Shown: positions 1 through 12,649 of the stretch, in pieces
How positions within the stretch are numbered: position 1 is the first letter of the stretch
Layout: each line of letters begins with the position of its first letter
Origin: Mauremys mutica
Lineage: Eukaryota; Chordata; Testudines; Geoemydidae
Reading direction: 5' to 3'
DNA length: 64,000 nt
NCBI RefSeq assembly: GCF_020497125.1
Contig: NC_059084.1
Coordinates: 12,241,501 to 12,305,500, forward strand
Position numbers and translations under genes: made by a program
Notes under the pieces: model-generated
Database searches by the model: none
What the model was told of the DNA's origin: nothing
What the model saw: the letters and a program-made list of their open reading frames with translations, nothing else

Positions 1-1182
1 GATACAATTGTTGTGCATAGACAAGGCCTTACAGACCCATTTGAAAATGTGCTCAATATTTAAAACAATCAGCAAACTAGTCCCGAAACCATGGTATTAG
101 GAAGAGCTTAGTGTGACTTAATTACTAGCAAAAGTGTTTCACAAGCAGCCAGTTTGCATATAGCATGAACATGATGTGAGCAACTTACTCTTCTATGGAA
201 GGGCTCAGAGGAGGTCGATATCACTTCGGTATGAAAAATGGAGACATTATGTGTTGTTGACACAGAATTCCATACTGATTCTAAGAGATTCTCTTTCAAA
301 GAGAGAGTGATTCCAACCTGATTTTAACAGATGGATGATGGCAAAATAAGCCATGCTGCTAATAAAAGGGGATTTATGGTCCTGGAGTTTTTTAAAAACA
401 GAAAGAAGGTCAGGAAGAAAGATCACATTGTAAAAGGAAAGCTTAGTGAATAAAGAGGAGACATTTTGGCCACCTCCTAGGGAGTTCTGATCATGACCAC
501 TCAGCAACCTCCCTAGGTGGTGGTTAAAACGTCTTGTTTCTATTCACTAGCTCAGGAGTGCTTTCCTTCCATAATAGCTGAGCTTATGAATCCCTCTCCT
601 CCTGCCCCTGGTCACATGCCTGCTTTTCAGATATATTATCTACAAGCAAAAATTCTGGAATCACAGATCAACCAGAAGGAAAATTCCCTAGTTACGTTTT
701 TTCCTCCTTAGCAAAGCTGCTATTGGGGAAATGCAACTGAACTCTTCAGAAGCCAGGAGAACTGATACCGAATTTGGAGGGGGGAAAGGAAAGGTTTACA
801 GGCTGTCTCTCTGGTTTCAGGAGTGTGCATGTTCAAAATGCCTGGGCTTTTCCTGGTAAGAGCTGTAATTCAGGGATAGGACAATACAGCTTATTTGTAA
901 CTGCCAGCTTTTCCAACACTGAAAATACTCATCTTATAATGATTGTGTGTACTGTCTAGACTTGATTCAGGAAAGCACTGAAAGTTAAAAGTGCTTATGT
1001 ATTATACTGAGCAGGAATGCTTTCCAGAATTGGTAGCTACATTTATATCACCACAACACACAAATCTATATTATACATGTTTTAGTTTTATTATTTTATA
1101 AAAGTGTGAACTGATACAGTATTTTCTAATGGCTCTCAAAATGCTTTACAATGGTTGATATTTTTATTCTTATTCTATTGAC
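1..1182. other. Sequence with no recognised gene or repeat
   Basis: Open frames on both strands are under 90 codons and none resembles a protein I know. No RNA gene or clear repeat is visible. Probably intergenic or intronic. Confidence 0.5.
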
Positions 1183-1205
1183 ATGGAAACAGGCACAGAG
1201 TCTAA

Positions 1206-1383
1206 GGGCCAAATTTCCAAAGGTGTTTGGGTGCCTAAAGATGCAGCTAGGCACCTAGTGGGAATGCCCCTGTGCTTATCTGCCATTGATTTCATGGGAG
1301 TTGCACACACAGGCACTTGTAAATATCCCACTAGTCACCTAGACACTGCTTTAGGTGCCTTAAGACCTTTTGCAAATATGGCC
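1206..1383. repeat. Foldback (inverted-repeat) element, 178 bp
   Basis: The two ends are inverted copies of each other. The left arm begins GGGCCAAATTTCC and the right arm, read on the minus strand, begins GGCCATATTTGC. Each arm is about 58 bp, about 42 positions match by eye, and the loop is about 60 bp. The arms contain the short motifs GGTGCCTAAAG and CTAGTGGGA. Flanks are TAA on the left and TTA on the right. It fits a non-autonomous DNA transposon without coding capacity. Related wording (GGCACCTAA) recurs near 50.1 kb. Confidence 0.65.
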
Positions 1384-1506
1384 TTAAGGGACTTACCTTA
1401 AGCCTCTCAGTGGGCCAGTGGCAAAACCAGAAACAATCTAAAGCTTCTTCATTGCCAATCCTATTGTGACCTTCCTATACACTCACATGCACATTATCTA
1501 TTTAAA

Positions 1507-2086
1507 CAGGTGTGGATAAACTACAGCCTGCAGGCTGGAAGTCGCAGCATGGCCCCACTCCGGCTCCTATGCACTCCAATGGCCCCCTCCGGTGCTCCAA
1601 TGGGAGCTGCAGGGGCGGTGCCTGCGGACGGGGCAGCGTGCAGACCCGCCTAGCTGCACCTTCACATAGGAGCTGGAGAAGGGACATGCCACTGCTTCCG
1701 GGAGCCGCTTGAGGTAAGCGCCACTGGGAGCCTGCACCCCATAGTCTCTCCCCACACCCCAACTCCCTGCCCCATCCCTGATCCCCCTCCTTCCCTCCAA
1801 ACCCCTTGATCCCAGCCTGGAGCACCCTCCTGCACCCTAAACCTCTCATCTCCAGCCCCACCCCAGAGCCTGCACCCCCCTTGCCGGAGCCCTCCCAGCC
1901 CCTACACCAGAGCCCCCTGCCACACCCTGAACTCCTCATTTCTGGCCCCATCCTGGAGCCCGCACCCCCAACCAGAGGTCTCATCCCCTCCCGCACTCCA
2001 ATGCGGATTTTGTGTGCATTCATGGCTCGCCATACAATTTATATTCCCAGATGTGGCCCTCGGGCCAAAAAGTTTGCCCACCCCTG
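1507..2086. mobile_element. Non-autonomous hAT-like DNA transposon, 580 bp
   Basis: The left end reads CAGGTGTGGATAAACT. The right end, read on the minus strand, is CAGGGGTGGGCAAACT. These are imperfect terminal inverted repeats of the CAGGGGTGGGCAA type known from hAT elements. The flanking 8-mers are TATTTAAA and CATTTAAG, identical at six central positions, as expected of an aged 8-bp target-site duplication. The interior is C-rich with degenerate repeats of the form CCTGGAGC...GCACCCCC. Open frames of 60-170 codons inside it are by-products of this composition, and no transposase is encoded. Confidence 0.8.
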
Positions 2087-2094
2087 CATTTAAG

Positions 2095-4365
2095 CGTACT
2101 TTTATGGTGAAAATACACGTGCTTCAAACATGCTGTATAAATTATGCAATCATGCTGTCAGTGCTCTAAATTGCATCCAGTGGGTGCATTTAAAAATGTC
2201 TACTGGTTAGACAGGTATAACCAGTTCTAGCATTACTTCCCCTCCCCTTCCCCACACACTTCAAATGCAAATCTCTCTCAAATGAGGAGGAGAAGAAAAC
2301 AGTCAGTTTAAGTTTGACCACTGAAATTGTATTTCAACAGGGTTATAAGCTATGTCTGCTTGTGGTACCATAAACCATTCCCTGGGTGCCATGGAAAAGG
2401 AATGTTTATGTTCCTTTGTGATGTTTGCTCTTGTAGGAATGAGCCCATTGGCGGGAATTTTCGGACATGTATACAAGATCTGCAATATGCCATCTGATTT
2501 GTAATAAATGAGAGGAAAGTCCTGACATATACATATTTGTACTCATTAGTCTGCTCTTTAGTATAGATGTCAGATTTTCTAGAGCAAGGTTTCTAGTAAT
2601 GCTGTCATCGGCCTAGCACACTCCTTATATAAAGACAAGGCACTAAAGCACATGTGCATATGCCTAGGACATCACTGTTGAGCAAAAAAGACTTTGCACT
2701 TGTCTTTCAGAAAAATACAATGATCAGACAAAATGCTATTGCTTTTAAAGCTGTCATTCCTGTTAGTGTTCTACTGTAAAAATCACTGTCAGTCAGATCC
2801 CTTCATATCAACATTGTTTTCATTAATAGACTACTGAAAACATAGTAGAAAATTTCAATTAAAAACATATCTGGGTGTATAAAAATGCTTGGGTCATTGT
2901 GCAAGCAGAAGGAGCAGCCATATATGCAAATATTTCACCACATATACAATACAGATCCAACAGAGGGCACCAGTGCATATACATGAACTAGTCCATGACA
3001 ATACACACACAGAGCATGGGAGTTTGAAAAGCACCCAGCACTCGGCTTCCACTGAATTCAGAGAGTGGTAAAAAACGCCCAGTGGGAGCAGAGTTAGGCC
3101 AAAGCTGACTCTTATGAAAACGTCACCCTTAAAGATATATGCATATGAAATGAAAAAAAAAAGAGTAGCACTCATGTAGCACAGTTGAAAAATAAAGTCA
3201 CAAAAGATCAGGAAATGCAATAATTCAGATTGCAACAGCACCGCTATCTCAGTCACTCGGCACCACGTTTGCTTTGTGAAATACATGTTAGGACATAAAC
3301 TTGCATAATCAACAAGAGAAAGAAAATGTTACACATGCACAAGGTTAACTCTACAGCACTGCTCTCAGAAACTCATTTCACATCCATGACCTTAGCTCTG
3401 GTGTCTGGGGCCCTGAGTGGGTGTAGAGATCCATCAGTACACATCTCATTGCAGGATCAGAGCTTTTGCTAGTGTTACTGAGCAGCCAGCCTGGATCAGA
3501 ACCAGAAAATGCACCAAGAAAAAGCAGCATTGACATTTTCCTGACATCCAGCTAGTGAAAGGAAGAAGCAACACCAGAAATCACAGGAGAATTTCCAGCC
3601 TAGCTTTGCTGATACGAGGTTCAGAAATATTGAAAAAGCTCCAGAGAAGGATGTCAGCATTTGGGTGCTGTATTCGAATTGAACCCAAACACAAACATTT
3701 CCAGCTGTCTCCAGAGATCAGCAAAGAGAAGCTATTTCCGGAGTTACAGATGCTTCTGATTGTAAAGATGATCTGATAAGTAAGATTTGGAGAACTCAAC
3801 CAGCAGTTATTCCTATGGCTATGCCCTGCTCTGTAACTTGACCATCTTCCCCTATGCAAATCCTTTCTTATCAAGAGCTTTGCTGTTTTTCAAGTTTTTC
3901 TGCTGCTTAGTTAGGGCCCAAGATAGACAACACCTGCATATGGGCTCAGCTGCTATGTGAAAGCTATGGAAGGTCATGGATCTGTATTCCACACCCTTCT
4001 CAGCTATTCAGCAGTAAACTCAGACAGGCAAAGGAATCATTTTGCCCTGGGCCACCAGAAATACAGAAACCTCTGGTCCAGCGTATCATTCTCTAGTCCC
4101 ACAACTTGCCATAAATTGGACTGTCTGCTAGACAGTGCTGCTGAACCCCACTCACTGATGCTCAGAGTTGCTCCTCCCACAAGCAACTCTTCCTGGGGAG
4201 TTTGGTGGGTTCTGGGTTTGCCCTAGGTGAGCAATGATCCTGCTAAGCCATAGCTCTAAGGCAGATGTTACTTATTCTATCCCACAGGGACAGGACCTAG
4301 CACTAGTCCCAGGATACTTACCTCATCTGTTCCCCCTCCCCCAAACCACATCCTTAGTTCTAGAG
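2095..4365. other. Mostly unique sequence, no gene recognised
   Basis: No open frame over 130 codons and none that looks like a known protein. The 130-codon minus-strand frame at 2894-3286 is rich in hydrophobic residues but has no family signature, and its composition follows AT-rich DNA. No repeat boundaries could be read. Confidence 0.45.
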
Positions 4366-4368
4366 TCT

Positions 4369-4485
4369 TAGGTCCTGATTTTATAAACATTTAGCTCCAT
4401 AAGTGGTCTTTACTCGTGTAAGCAGGCCTACTGCACGATGTAATCAAATGGACTGCATGCATGAAAAAGGGTTTGCAGGATCAAG
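4369..4485. repeat. Foldback repeat of the 'cctgat...tgcaa' type
   Basis: The left end AGGTCCTGATTTTATAAA and the right end, read on the minus strand, GCTTGATCCTGCAAACCC are diverged inverted copies about 117 bp apart. Similar units lie at 30549-30674 and, in partial form, around 14525-14610 and 34010-34070. No coding capacity. Confidence 0.5.
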
Positions 4486-5690
4486 CGTTTGTTGAGCACA
4501 CAAATACATAGACTCAATGCACACAATGGTTTTATGGAATTTTTGCACTCAAGCCCATCAAATAGGGTGGTATGGAGCCACTCAAAACTGATTTGCCAGT
4601 TTCAAGATGGCATTATGCAAAGACAAAGCATGGTTAAGAAAGCAATGTCAAATCGGGATCATGCCTCTTGATGTTTGTACGTATTATACCATCAACAAAC
4701 GTTCAATATTTCTTGTCTCTTTTCTTCCTGTTTGAAAGGGGGAATTGGATTTGTCCAAGACTCCAAGGAAACAGGTAAAAGGTGTTCCTGGAAACATTTA
4801 CAGCATCACCTATAGGCCTGATGAATGCAGAATTAGTAAACGGAGAAAAGGATCAATCCTCTTAGCCACATATTAGCTCTGATTAATATCAGTTTTAACA
4901 TGTGACTGCAACTCAGTAGTATTAAGCTTTTTGGACAGCCCCTGGATATTAAATTTCATATAGGCATGTCTTCTCTGAGGTCCTTTCCACATCAATAACA
5001 GATTATCCCATCTAACATAACAGTCCTTGTGTAGGGCATGAAATAAACCAGAGTGCACCACTAAAAAATAGTTGCTTTCTCATCCTCCATTCGCCTCCCC
5101 TCCTCACTGATGCTTTCTTTGGCATGACCAGTGGATATATCCAATTCTTTAATTGAAAGAAATACAGCTGAACTTTCTTCTGCTGGAAATGTGCCAGAGG
5201 CTACATCATATGCAACGTCAAAGAATATTGGAAATAATATAGACCTCTGACATTTGTGTTTAATGACTTTGTGCGCCCAAAGGGGGGCTGTTTGGAATCG
5301 GAATTTGTCACTGCTGTGAGGAGATAGTCTTCAGTGGCTGGGGCCTTAAGGGTTACTGCAAAGAGATATTAATAAAGCTATGTTTAAACATGTCACTGGA
5401 ATGTTTTGTTTTAATCACCTCTAATTCTTTGCACAACCATGTCCAGGAGGATTCAGTAAGAGATTTCTCAAATTGAGAAATAGCAGAGTGAGTAAAAAAT
5501 AATACTCCTGAGGTAGCAACAGGACCCTTGCTCAAAACATCTTGCAAGCGAGCCGAGAAGAGCTAAAATGTAACACCATCGTTTATTAAACACAGTTTAG
5601 GTTCAACTCTCCCAGCCACCACCCAGACACACAGGATGACTATTAGCTCCTGCCAAGGAAATTAAAATAACTAAGTTTTTAGTTATATAA
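4486..5690. other. Unique AT-rich sequence, no feature recognised
   Basis: Only frames of about 60 codons, none resembling a protein family. No repeat ends visible. Confidence 0.4.
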
Positions 5691-5699
5691 ATAAGAAGA

Positions 5700-7140
5700 G
5701 AATAAGGAAGTTGTGGATGGAAAGGAGATTAAAGAGGATCTAGGTATGGCCCAAAAATGAAATGAATCCTGTGCCTTGGTTTTCAATAAGAATGGCAATA
5801 TGGAACATGGGCAGCATGGCTGATAGAAATGAGTGTATAGAAATGGAAATTACCACATCTGAGGGGGGAGAAAAAACTTGAAGAGTTTAATGTGCTTAAA
5901 CTGGGGGAACTTGGATAATTTACATCCCCGAATACAGAAGGAACTGGCATATGAGTTTGCTAGTCCACTAGCAAGGATTTTTAATAAAATTTATCTATCT
6001 AGTCAGAGCTAGACTGAATATGACTGGAGAATAGTTAATGTGCCTATATTTAAGAGTGATACTGGCAATTACAAATCAATTAGACTGACCTTAGTAGTAT
6101 ACAAGGCTTTAGAACAAATTGTGAAGGAAAGAATAATTAGATTCATGGAGGTGAACAGTAAAGGGGATATAATGCAACATGGGTTTGCCAAAGGTAGATC
6201 GTGCCAGACTTACCTGATTTCCTTCTTTGACAAAATAACTGCTTTTTTTTAAGATAAGGAAAATGCAATATATCTAATACACTGGGACTTGAGTAAAACT
6301 TTTAACATGGTACCCCATGCAAAATTGTTAAATTAGAGAAAATGGGGATTAGCACAATAATTGTATAGTGTATAAGGCAATGTGTTGTGCTGAAAAGTGA
6401 ACTATCAGACTGGATGGAGGTTGCGAGTAGAGTTCTCCAGGATCGGTCTTGGGACCAATATTACTCAATAGTTTTATTAATGACATTGACATAAAAAGTA
6501 GCTGTGCGCTAATGAAATTTGCTGATGATACAAAGTTGGGAGGTATCATCAATATATAAGGGGATCGGAATATTATACCAGAAGATTTGAATGACCTTGA
6601 AGACTGGAATAACAGAAGTGGGATGAAACTCCATTAGTACAAACTGCAAGATCATGCACTTAGTATCTACTTAGAATTTCTGCTACTAGCTGGGGGCTCA
6701 TCAGTTGGACGTGACAGAGGGAGAGAGAGACCTGGTTGTGTAAGTTGATCACATGACGACTATGAGCCTCCCATGTGATGCTAAGATGCACCAGCAAGGC
6801 ATTTCTAGGAGAAACACAGAAGTATTAATGCCACTGTACAAGGCAATGGTAAAACTTCATTAGGAATACTGTGTACAGTTCTGGTCACCCATGTGTTCAA
6901 AAGAAATTAATTCAAACCAGAACAGATGCAGAGAAGAGTTACTAGGATGATCGGGGGAAAGGAGGACCCACCTTACAGGAAGAGACTGGAGGAGTTTAGC
7001 TTAGCAAAAAGAAAGTTGAGGGGGATGTGATTGCTCTCTGTAAATACATTTAGGGGGAAAACACCAGGGAGAGTGAAGAGCTATTTAAGCATAAGGACCA
7101 TGTTGGCACAAGAACAAATAGATATAAACTGTCGGGGTTG
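5700..7140 (+). mobile_element. Decayed CR1-superfamily non-LTR retrotransposon (LINE)
   Basis: Translating the plus strand gives scattered reverse transcriptase blocks in the order of a CR1/L2/L3-type LINE. At 6020-6250 there is a fingers-domain-like segment with HGFAKGRSC. At 6280-6320 DLSKTFNMVPH corresponds to the family's DFSKAFD block with the first catalytic aspartate. At 6440-6480 lies a GSVLGPILL-like block. At 6518-6544 FADDTKLGG carries the catalytic DD pair. At about 6855-6885 EYCVQFWSP matches the region after the palm. These blocks are in different frames and broken by stops, so the copy is dead. The 5' end, including any endonuclease, is missing or unrecognisable, as usual for truncated LINEs. 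Boundaries are approximate; the exact CR1 branch is uncertain. Confidence 0.85.
6040..6252 (+). pseudogene. Reverse transcriptase fragment of the CR1-type LINE
   Basis: This 70-codon frame is the longest uninterrupted stretch of the LINE's reverse transcriptase. It includes GNYKSIRLT, the counterpart of the family's GNYRPISLT block, and QHGFAKGRSC. It has no start of its own: codons upstream in frame (YDWRIVN) continue the domain. It closes at a TAA next to a run of T, after which the same frame resumes with DKENAIY and then DLSKTFNMVPH, so the stop is an internal lesion. FADDTKLGG further on lies in another frame, showing at least one later indel. Confidence 0.85.
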
Positions 7141-7794
7141 CTTGTGAAGAGAGAGGGTAGGGCTCAACAAAACTGAGGCTCACATACAGTTTGCATTCTA
7201 TTTTCCTAAAAGCTCATGCTTCCAGGTTTCAGCTGGCCACCTCTAGTGGTCAGGAAGGGATTCGCCTCACCCACAATGTCTTCTGGGAGGGAGGTTAGTC
7301 TCTTTCCTCTGAAGCATCAGATATAGCCACGGCTGGAGATGGGACACTGGACAGGGTGGTCCAGTGCTCTGAGATGGCATTAAGCAATCTCACAAGTGCT
7401 TAGCTGGCTAGTTCTTATTCACATGCTCAGGGTCCAACTGATCTCCATATGTGGGTTGGGAATGAATTTCTCCCCAGGTCAGATTGGCAGTGAGCTTGGA
7501 GTCCACCCCCTCCCCCCAATCTTCCTCTGCAGCAAGTGGTCTTTGCTATTACAGGGGCTCCAAGCATTCGTGGGCCTTGGTCCCTCCTATTTTCTCCCAG
7601 TGGCATATCATAATCCAGTTTCCTGCAGGCATGGGCGGCGGGTAGAATAGGCCAGGGCGGCCCCATGTAAAGCGTTTTCAAATGTGATTTGATTCTTGCA
7701 GCACATTTCTGTTCTCATTGTCATTGATTTTAATGTCAGTATTTATGTAGGAATGGTTTTCAAGCTCTCTGGTCCTTACTTGTTCAAGGAGGAA

Positions 7795-8140
7795 GTGGAG
7801 ACTTTTTTTTAAGAAATTATTGAAATTTTTTTTTTTAAAAACCTTAGGTTTATGCAATTCTGAAATTTTTCAAAACATCTTTCACTTTTTCAAAAAGTTG
7901 GCAATTTTAAAATTTTAATTAAAAATATTGAAAAAGATTATCTAAACCTTTCATTTGCCAAAAAACTGTGTCTTAGGTCAATGTAAAATGGTGATAACCA
8001 GTTTGATATTTTCCACTTTTTTTTTTTAAGTGGAAAAATTGACAATATTGATGATTTTCCCATGAAAATTGTGTTTTTTTAAAAAAAGCATTTGATTAAA
8101 TCTTTTGAAAAAAATTAACACACTTCTAATTGCCTGAAGT
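7795..8140. repeat. AT-rich self-complementary block (AAATTTTTC-type repeat)
   Basis: Runs such as GAAATTTTTCAAAAC and their inverted counterparts fill this stretch, giving imperfect self-complementarity. Similar blocks lie at 13375-13490, 18440-18780, 26268-26623, 39041-39232, 53850-54035 and 56925-57260. It may be a decayed copy of one AT-rich foldback family, but its ends cannot be fixed here. Confidence 0.4.
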
Positions 8141-8329
8141 GTTTTTGCTGCACACTTTTCAAAAGTAAACAAAGGGGGAACTGACCAGACACTAAACACT
8201 GACATCATCACAGATGGCCCAGTTTGACCCTGCAATCTGCACTGACATTTCCCAAAGATGCATTCCGAAGCTACAACAATTATCCTTAAAATGAAGAAAT
8301 GTGGCGGCAGTTAGGGCTTCATCCACGCA

Positions 8330-8844
8330 CAAAAGTTGTACCATTTTAATTATACTGCTATAGTTAATGCAGCACAACTCCCCTAGCATGGCTGGAGTTA
8401 CAGCAGCATAACGTGCTTACATCAATATACCTTATTCCTTTGGGTAATAAGGTGTATGGCAGCTTTACACCAGTATAACTACATCCACACTAGGAGATGT
8501 TCGGATATAATAAAATCAGTAAAGGAAAGAAAAATCACCCGACTAACCTAGTTATACCAGTATAAAAACCTGTGTGTGGATGCAGGTATGTCCACAGAAG
8601 AATTCTTCCATCAGCCTAGCTACAACCTGTCATGGGGAGGATTAATACAGCAATGATAAAAACCCTTCCATTGCTGTAGGAAGTAGTATAACTGCAGCTG
8701 TGTTGCTGTAGCACTTGTAACATAGACATACCTGCATCTACAGTGGGGGCTAAGTCAACCTAACTACCGTAACCTCACGCGGGGCATGAATTTTGTGAGA
8801 GATGTGCCTAGGTCAACCTACGTTTTAGGTGTAGACAAGGCCTC
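8330..8844. mobile_element. Cluster of Harbinger-like miniature elements (MITEs)
   Basis: Two or more diverged miniature elements abut here. The part at about 8330-8580 resembles the element at 33702-33978 read in reverse, sharing phrases such as CCAGTATAACTACATCCACA. The part at about 8580-8760 resembles, in reverse, the element at 38366-38916. The right end reads GGTGTAGACAAGGCC, the reverse complement of the GGCCTTGTCTACA terminus typical of this group. No transposase is encoded. Internal boundaries are uncertain. Confidence 0.55.
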
Positions 8845-8849
8845 AGAAA

Positions 8850-10425
8850 ACCATTTGGGATGACTTTCACCCTGGAGATGACGACTTAAAAAGGCCCTTT
8901 ATATTACACTTAAGCCACCTATGAGGACTATTGAGCTTGGCGTGCGCAGATGCAGTGGTTGGGAACCCTGTGTGAAGGAGGACTGTGGAGGAGCAGTACC
9001 CCATATATTCCATCTTATATGCAGGAAAGGTGCAGCACTACAGCCCTGTAGCCTGTAGGTAGGTTTTGAGGTTGAAGCCCATTCCCCAGACTACAGTCCG
9101 CTGCCCACTCAATACCTGCTTCCTTGGGCTTTGTACAGAGAGTGGTAAATTGCACCCTTGATCAATAAGGAGACTTCACATTTTGTTCACAGGAGGTTGG
9201 AGCTCTAGCTCTGCAGAGGCACATATATGGCCATAGCTAAGTTACCCTTCATCTTTAATCAAGTTTGAAATGTGGGTTTAACAGAGATGTGCCTGAGAAT
9301 GACATCTGAAGGGAAATGTGCCACTGATGCTCTCAAATGTACATTTACAAGGACAGAAATCCATTTGTCTGAAAACTACAAAAAGTTTGCTGAAAATCTG
9401 TGCCTTGCTGTAGCAGCATTTATAGCTCAGGAATGAAGAACCGCACGCACACGGACACACACACTTTCTTTCAGTGTCTGCTTTTTTGTCTGCTGCTAAT
9501 ACCAGTTGGGTGTGGCAAGGAAGAGACCTGTCTGAGATAGGGATAGGATTACAAGAGAGTCAGACAACACAACACTATTAACTCTTTAGTGTCTGAACAC
9601 ACTAAAATAAAAACTGTGGTATTTGTTTCACTCCAGACAACATATTTAAAAAAAAACAAACAGAAATCGGGGGTTGGGATGACCATTTTTTAGCTTTCAA
9701 AAATGAGAGCAATGCATTCTGTTGCTGAAGGGGGAACACTCAAGAATCTATAGTAACAAGATCAATAAAGGAGCCACAGTTTTCTATTCTTAATCTTTTT
9801 TTCCAGGCTCTTAAGGGCATCTTTAAAAGAGTCACTCACAAACATGTTAACTGATGTATAAGTTGATCTGATTTATTTTGGTACATTTAATTGATGTATT
9901 GAGTTACCGCTCTTCTTTTGCATTTCAAGTGCCTCTTACCTGCATATATTGTGGTAGCTTTGCACCTACTTCTCCCCTTGATAGATGGAGGTACTTCACT
10001 TGATACCAAGGGGCATTTTGCAATATGAACTGACAGCAGCGCATGGCCAGGTAATAGAAACCCTTGCTGACTTGCCCTTCCCACCCCAAGCAGGTTAAGC
10101 ATCCGTGACAAATCCATCTTTTCCAATGAACGTTTGGAATGGAATTCTGCGGCGGAGGGGGATGATGTTCCGGGAAATATGGACTCGCGATTTCCTCTCT
10201 AGTCCCTTCAAAATTTCATTACTAACCTCCGTATCTGCATATTGATTTGAAAGGGTTAAATATCAACAGCAAATGAGCAGGTGAAATCATGAGATTTCAC
10301 CAACATTGATTCAGAGTCTAAACCTTATCCCTGATTCAACCTCAAAGCAAAACCTTCCCTTAAACCTAATCCAGATCCTGATCTGAGCACCTGCTAGATT
10401 CATCACTGCTCTAACAAAGGCTACA
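8850..10425. other. No gene or clear repeat recognised
   Basis: Open frames are below 80 codons. A short CA-rich stretch lies near 9445-9470. Nothing else could be assigned. Confidence 0.4.
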
Positions 10426-10429
10426 TCTT

Positions 10430-10632
10430 CACTGCCAAAAAGAGAGTTCTTACAGGGAGAGCTCATTTGAGTTAGATCTCTCGCTGTAAAATCCTAACAG
10501 AGACAGGTGGTTTTTTACCTTCATGTAGCTAGTCCAGGTCAACAATATGGGCTTACCTCGACTAGCTACATTGAGCTAGAAATTACAGTGCCTTATAGCC
10601 ACGAGGAATTTACAGCAAGGTGGCTAACTCAA
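10430..10632. repeat. Possible miniature element with internal inverted repeats
   Basis: The start GGCTACATCTTCACTGCC resembles the GGCTACGTCTACACTG-type terminus of other miniature elements in this window, and TAGCTAG/CTAGCTACA motifs form internal inverted repeats. The right end is not clear, so this is tentative. Confidence 0.3.
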
Positions 10633-11062
10633 GTCTATTGGCTTCAGTGGAGTTACCCAACTTCAGAGGAGTTACACTAGAGATAAACTTGGCTCAAGGT
10701 CTGCCAGTCGGCTAGGGCAAGTCCGTAAAGGGTTTAAAAACCTGCATAGGACCATTTTCAACTGGATCCTGATATGACTGGGAACGTGTAATAGTGTCAC
10801 AGGATACTGCAGCACCTTAAAATTAGAGAGACGAATTTGAGGGTGGGGGTGATGTGCTCCAACTTGCTTGAACATGTAGGAAGCCTAGCCGCTACATTCT
10901 GTGCAAGCTGAAGCCCCTGGGAGCTGGAACCTGGGGAAGCCACAGAAAAGGGCGGTAGAGGAGTCAGGGAAAGAATTCTAAAATCATTCTTATTTTGCAG
11001 TGCATCTTCACTGCTCCCTGATGCTGTAAATAACTGAAGGTGAATATACTTAATCGTATGGA

Positions 11063-11092
11063 ACACACACACACACACCACACACACACACC
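11063..11092. repeat. (AC)n microsatellite
   Basis: Tandem AC dinucleotides interrupted once by CC. It explains the Val/Cys-rich minus-strand frames nearby. Confidence 0.9.
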
Positions 11093-11578
11093 ACTGTTCT
11101 GAGCCCCAGCTTATTCCAGTTCTGGTCTCTTGCCCTTCCCAAGTACAGTCCCAGTCCCATTACCTTTAAACCAAGATATCCCCAGGACCCCAAATCTTGA
11201 TCTCTGGCCTTGTCCACTGTAATACTCCTCATGCAGCATACACAGCCTTATGGTTCAAGCCTTGCGGCAGGGCAGCACCAAGCGCGGAGGACAGCTTGGT
11301 GACAAGGATAGCAGTGGACAGGGGCAGCGGCTGTGCCCAAGGGACAGCTCAATTTAAAAGATAAAAATCTACAGCTTATGCTTGAGATCACTGCAGCGGC
11401 ATCCGGCAGCATGAAGAGCCACGTTGTTGCTTTTCCTATACATAGTTTAGGCAACTGATTAACAAGCGTGGCTAGAACATAAATATCCAGGTTGGGAATG
11501 TTGTAAGTGATGGGTGAGCCACTTCACAAAATAAAAGCCAGTCTCACTCTTGACCCAAAATTCTGATTCTACCCCCAC

Positions 11579-11594
11579 CACACACACACACACA
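11579..11594. repeat. Short (CA)n microsatellite
   Basis: Eight or so CA units in tandem. A separate C-run followed by CACCCCC lies near 11731-11746. Confidence 0.75.
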
Positions 11595-12350
11595 GCGCAA
11601 CTCCTGAATTTCCCACAATCCCAGATCTAAGTACTCCCAAGCTTTGGGGAAGTTCCAGTCCAAACACTGTAGCTCAGATCTCTATCTCAATCATTTTTAA
11701 ATTGCAAATATATCCTGGGACTGGAAGCAACCCCCCCCCACCCCCGCAATGAAAGTTGTTGCCAGGGAACCACTTAGCTGACCTGAAGCAGGTGTGAGAA
11801 ATCTCACCACACAACCTGCTTTTAAAGACTGGGAGGCCAGTTTTGCAGGTCTTAATAGTTTGGACAAGGAGCCAAACTTCTGGGGGCCCAGCCAAACGCC
11901 AAAGCTTTATGGTATCTCCCGCCACTAATCAGGACACCATTCTACTGCTTCAATACAGAACCCATGGGAGAAATTTGGGAAAGTTACAATTGTGTTTTAG
12001 TACGGTCGGAGGAATTTCATGGGGAACATTTGCTATTTTTCACTTCAACCCAATACAAAAAGTGGAGCCTCACAAGCACGGTGGGCTGAAGTCACTAAGA
12101 AGAATTCTAAAGCAGCAAATGGCTCTCTCTCTCTTTCCCCTACATTGGCTGCTAAGTTGGCCTTAGAAATCCAGCTAGTTCAGGAGGAGAGGCCAAAAGA
12201 GCAGCTCTTCATTACACAAGCTCAAGTTAAAAATAAAAAATCTCAGCACTAGAACAGCCATATAATGGCATAATCACAAATACCACAACCCGGACTCTGC
12301 ATGAACACAACACATTTAAAGTAGAAGTGGCAAAGTGCTTTACAAACTTA

Positions 12351-12644
12351 GGCTATGTTTACACTTGAAGCTAGGGATGGGATTCCCAGCTCGCACAGAC
12401 CTACTCACACTAGCTCTCACTGAAATACCGCATAGTGTAGCCACGGTAGCTCGCGCAGTGGCACTGGCCAGTCGCCCTGACTACGGACCCAGAGCGTCCA
12501 GGCAGGTTTGTACATGGCAGCTAACCTGCGCTGCTGCCCATACTACTGCAGCGACACTACTATTCTTGGTGCTTATCGAGAACTAGTGTGACTAGGCTAT
12601 GCAAGCTGGGAATCACACCTCTAGCTCCAATGGTAGACATAGCT
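12351..12644. mobile_element. Miniature inverted-repeat element, about 294 bp
   Basis: The left end GGCTATGTTTACACTTG and the right end read on the minus strand, AGCTATGTCTACCATTG, are inverted copies. The motif AGCTAGGG/AGCTAGAGG follows in both arms. The interior is CpG-bearing and contains no transposase. It fits the Harbinger-like MITE group seen elsewhere here, but the 3-bp flanks (TTA left, ATA right) are not identical. Confidence 0.6.
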
Positions 12645-12649
12645 ATAAA

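Noticed and set aside
1502..2093. 173-codon minus-strand and 95-codon plus-strand frames
   Set aside because: They lie within the C-rich interior of a non-autonomous hAT-like element and mirror its tandem composition.
2894..3286. 130-codon minus-strand frame with hydrophobic runs
   Set aside because: T-rich codons create Phe/Leu runs; no conserved motif or splice context.
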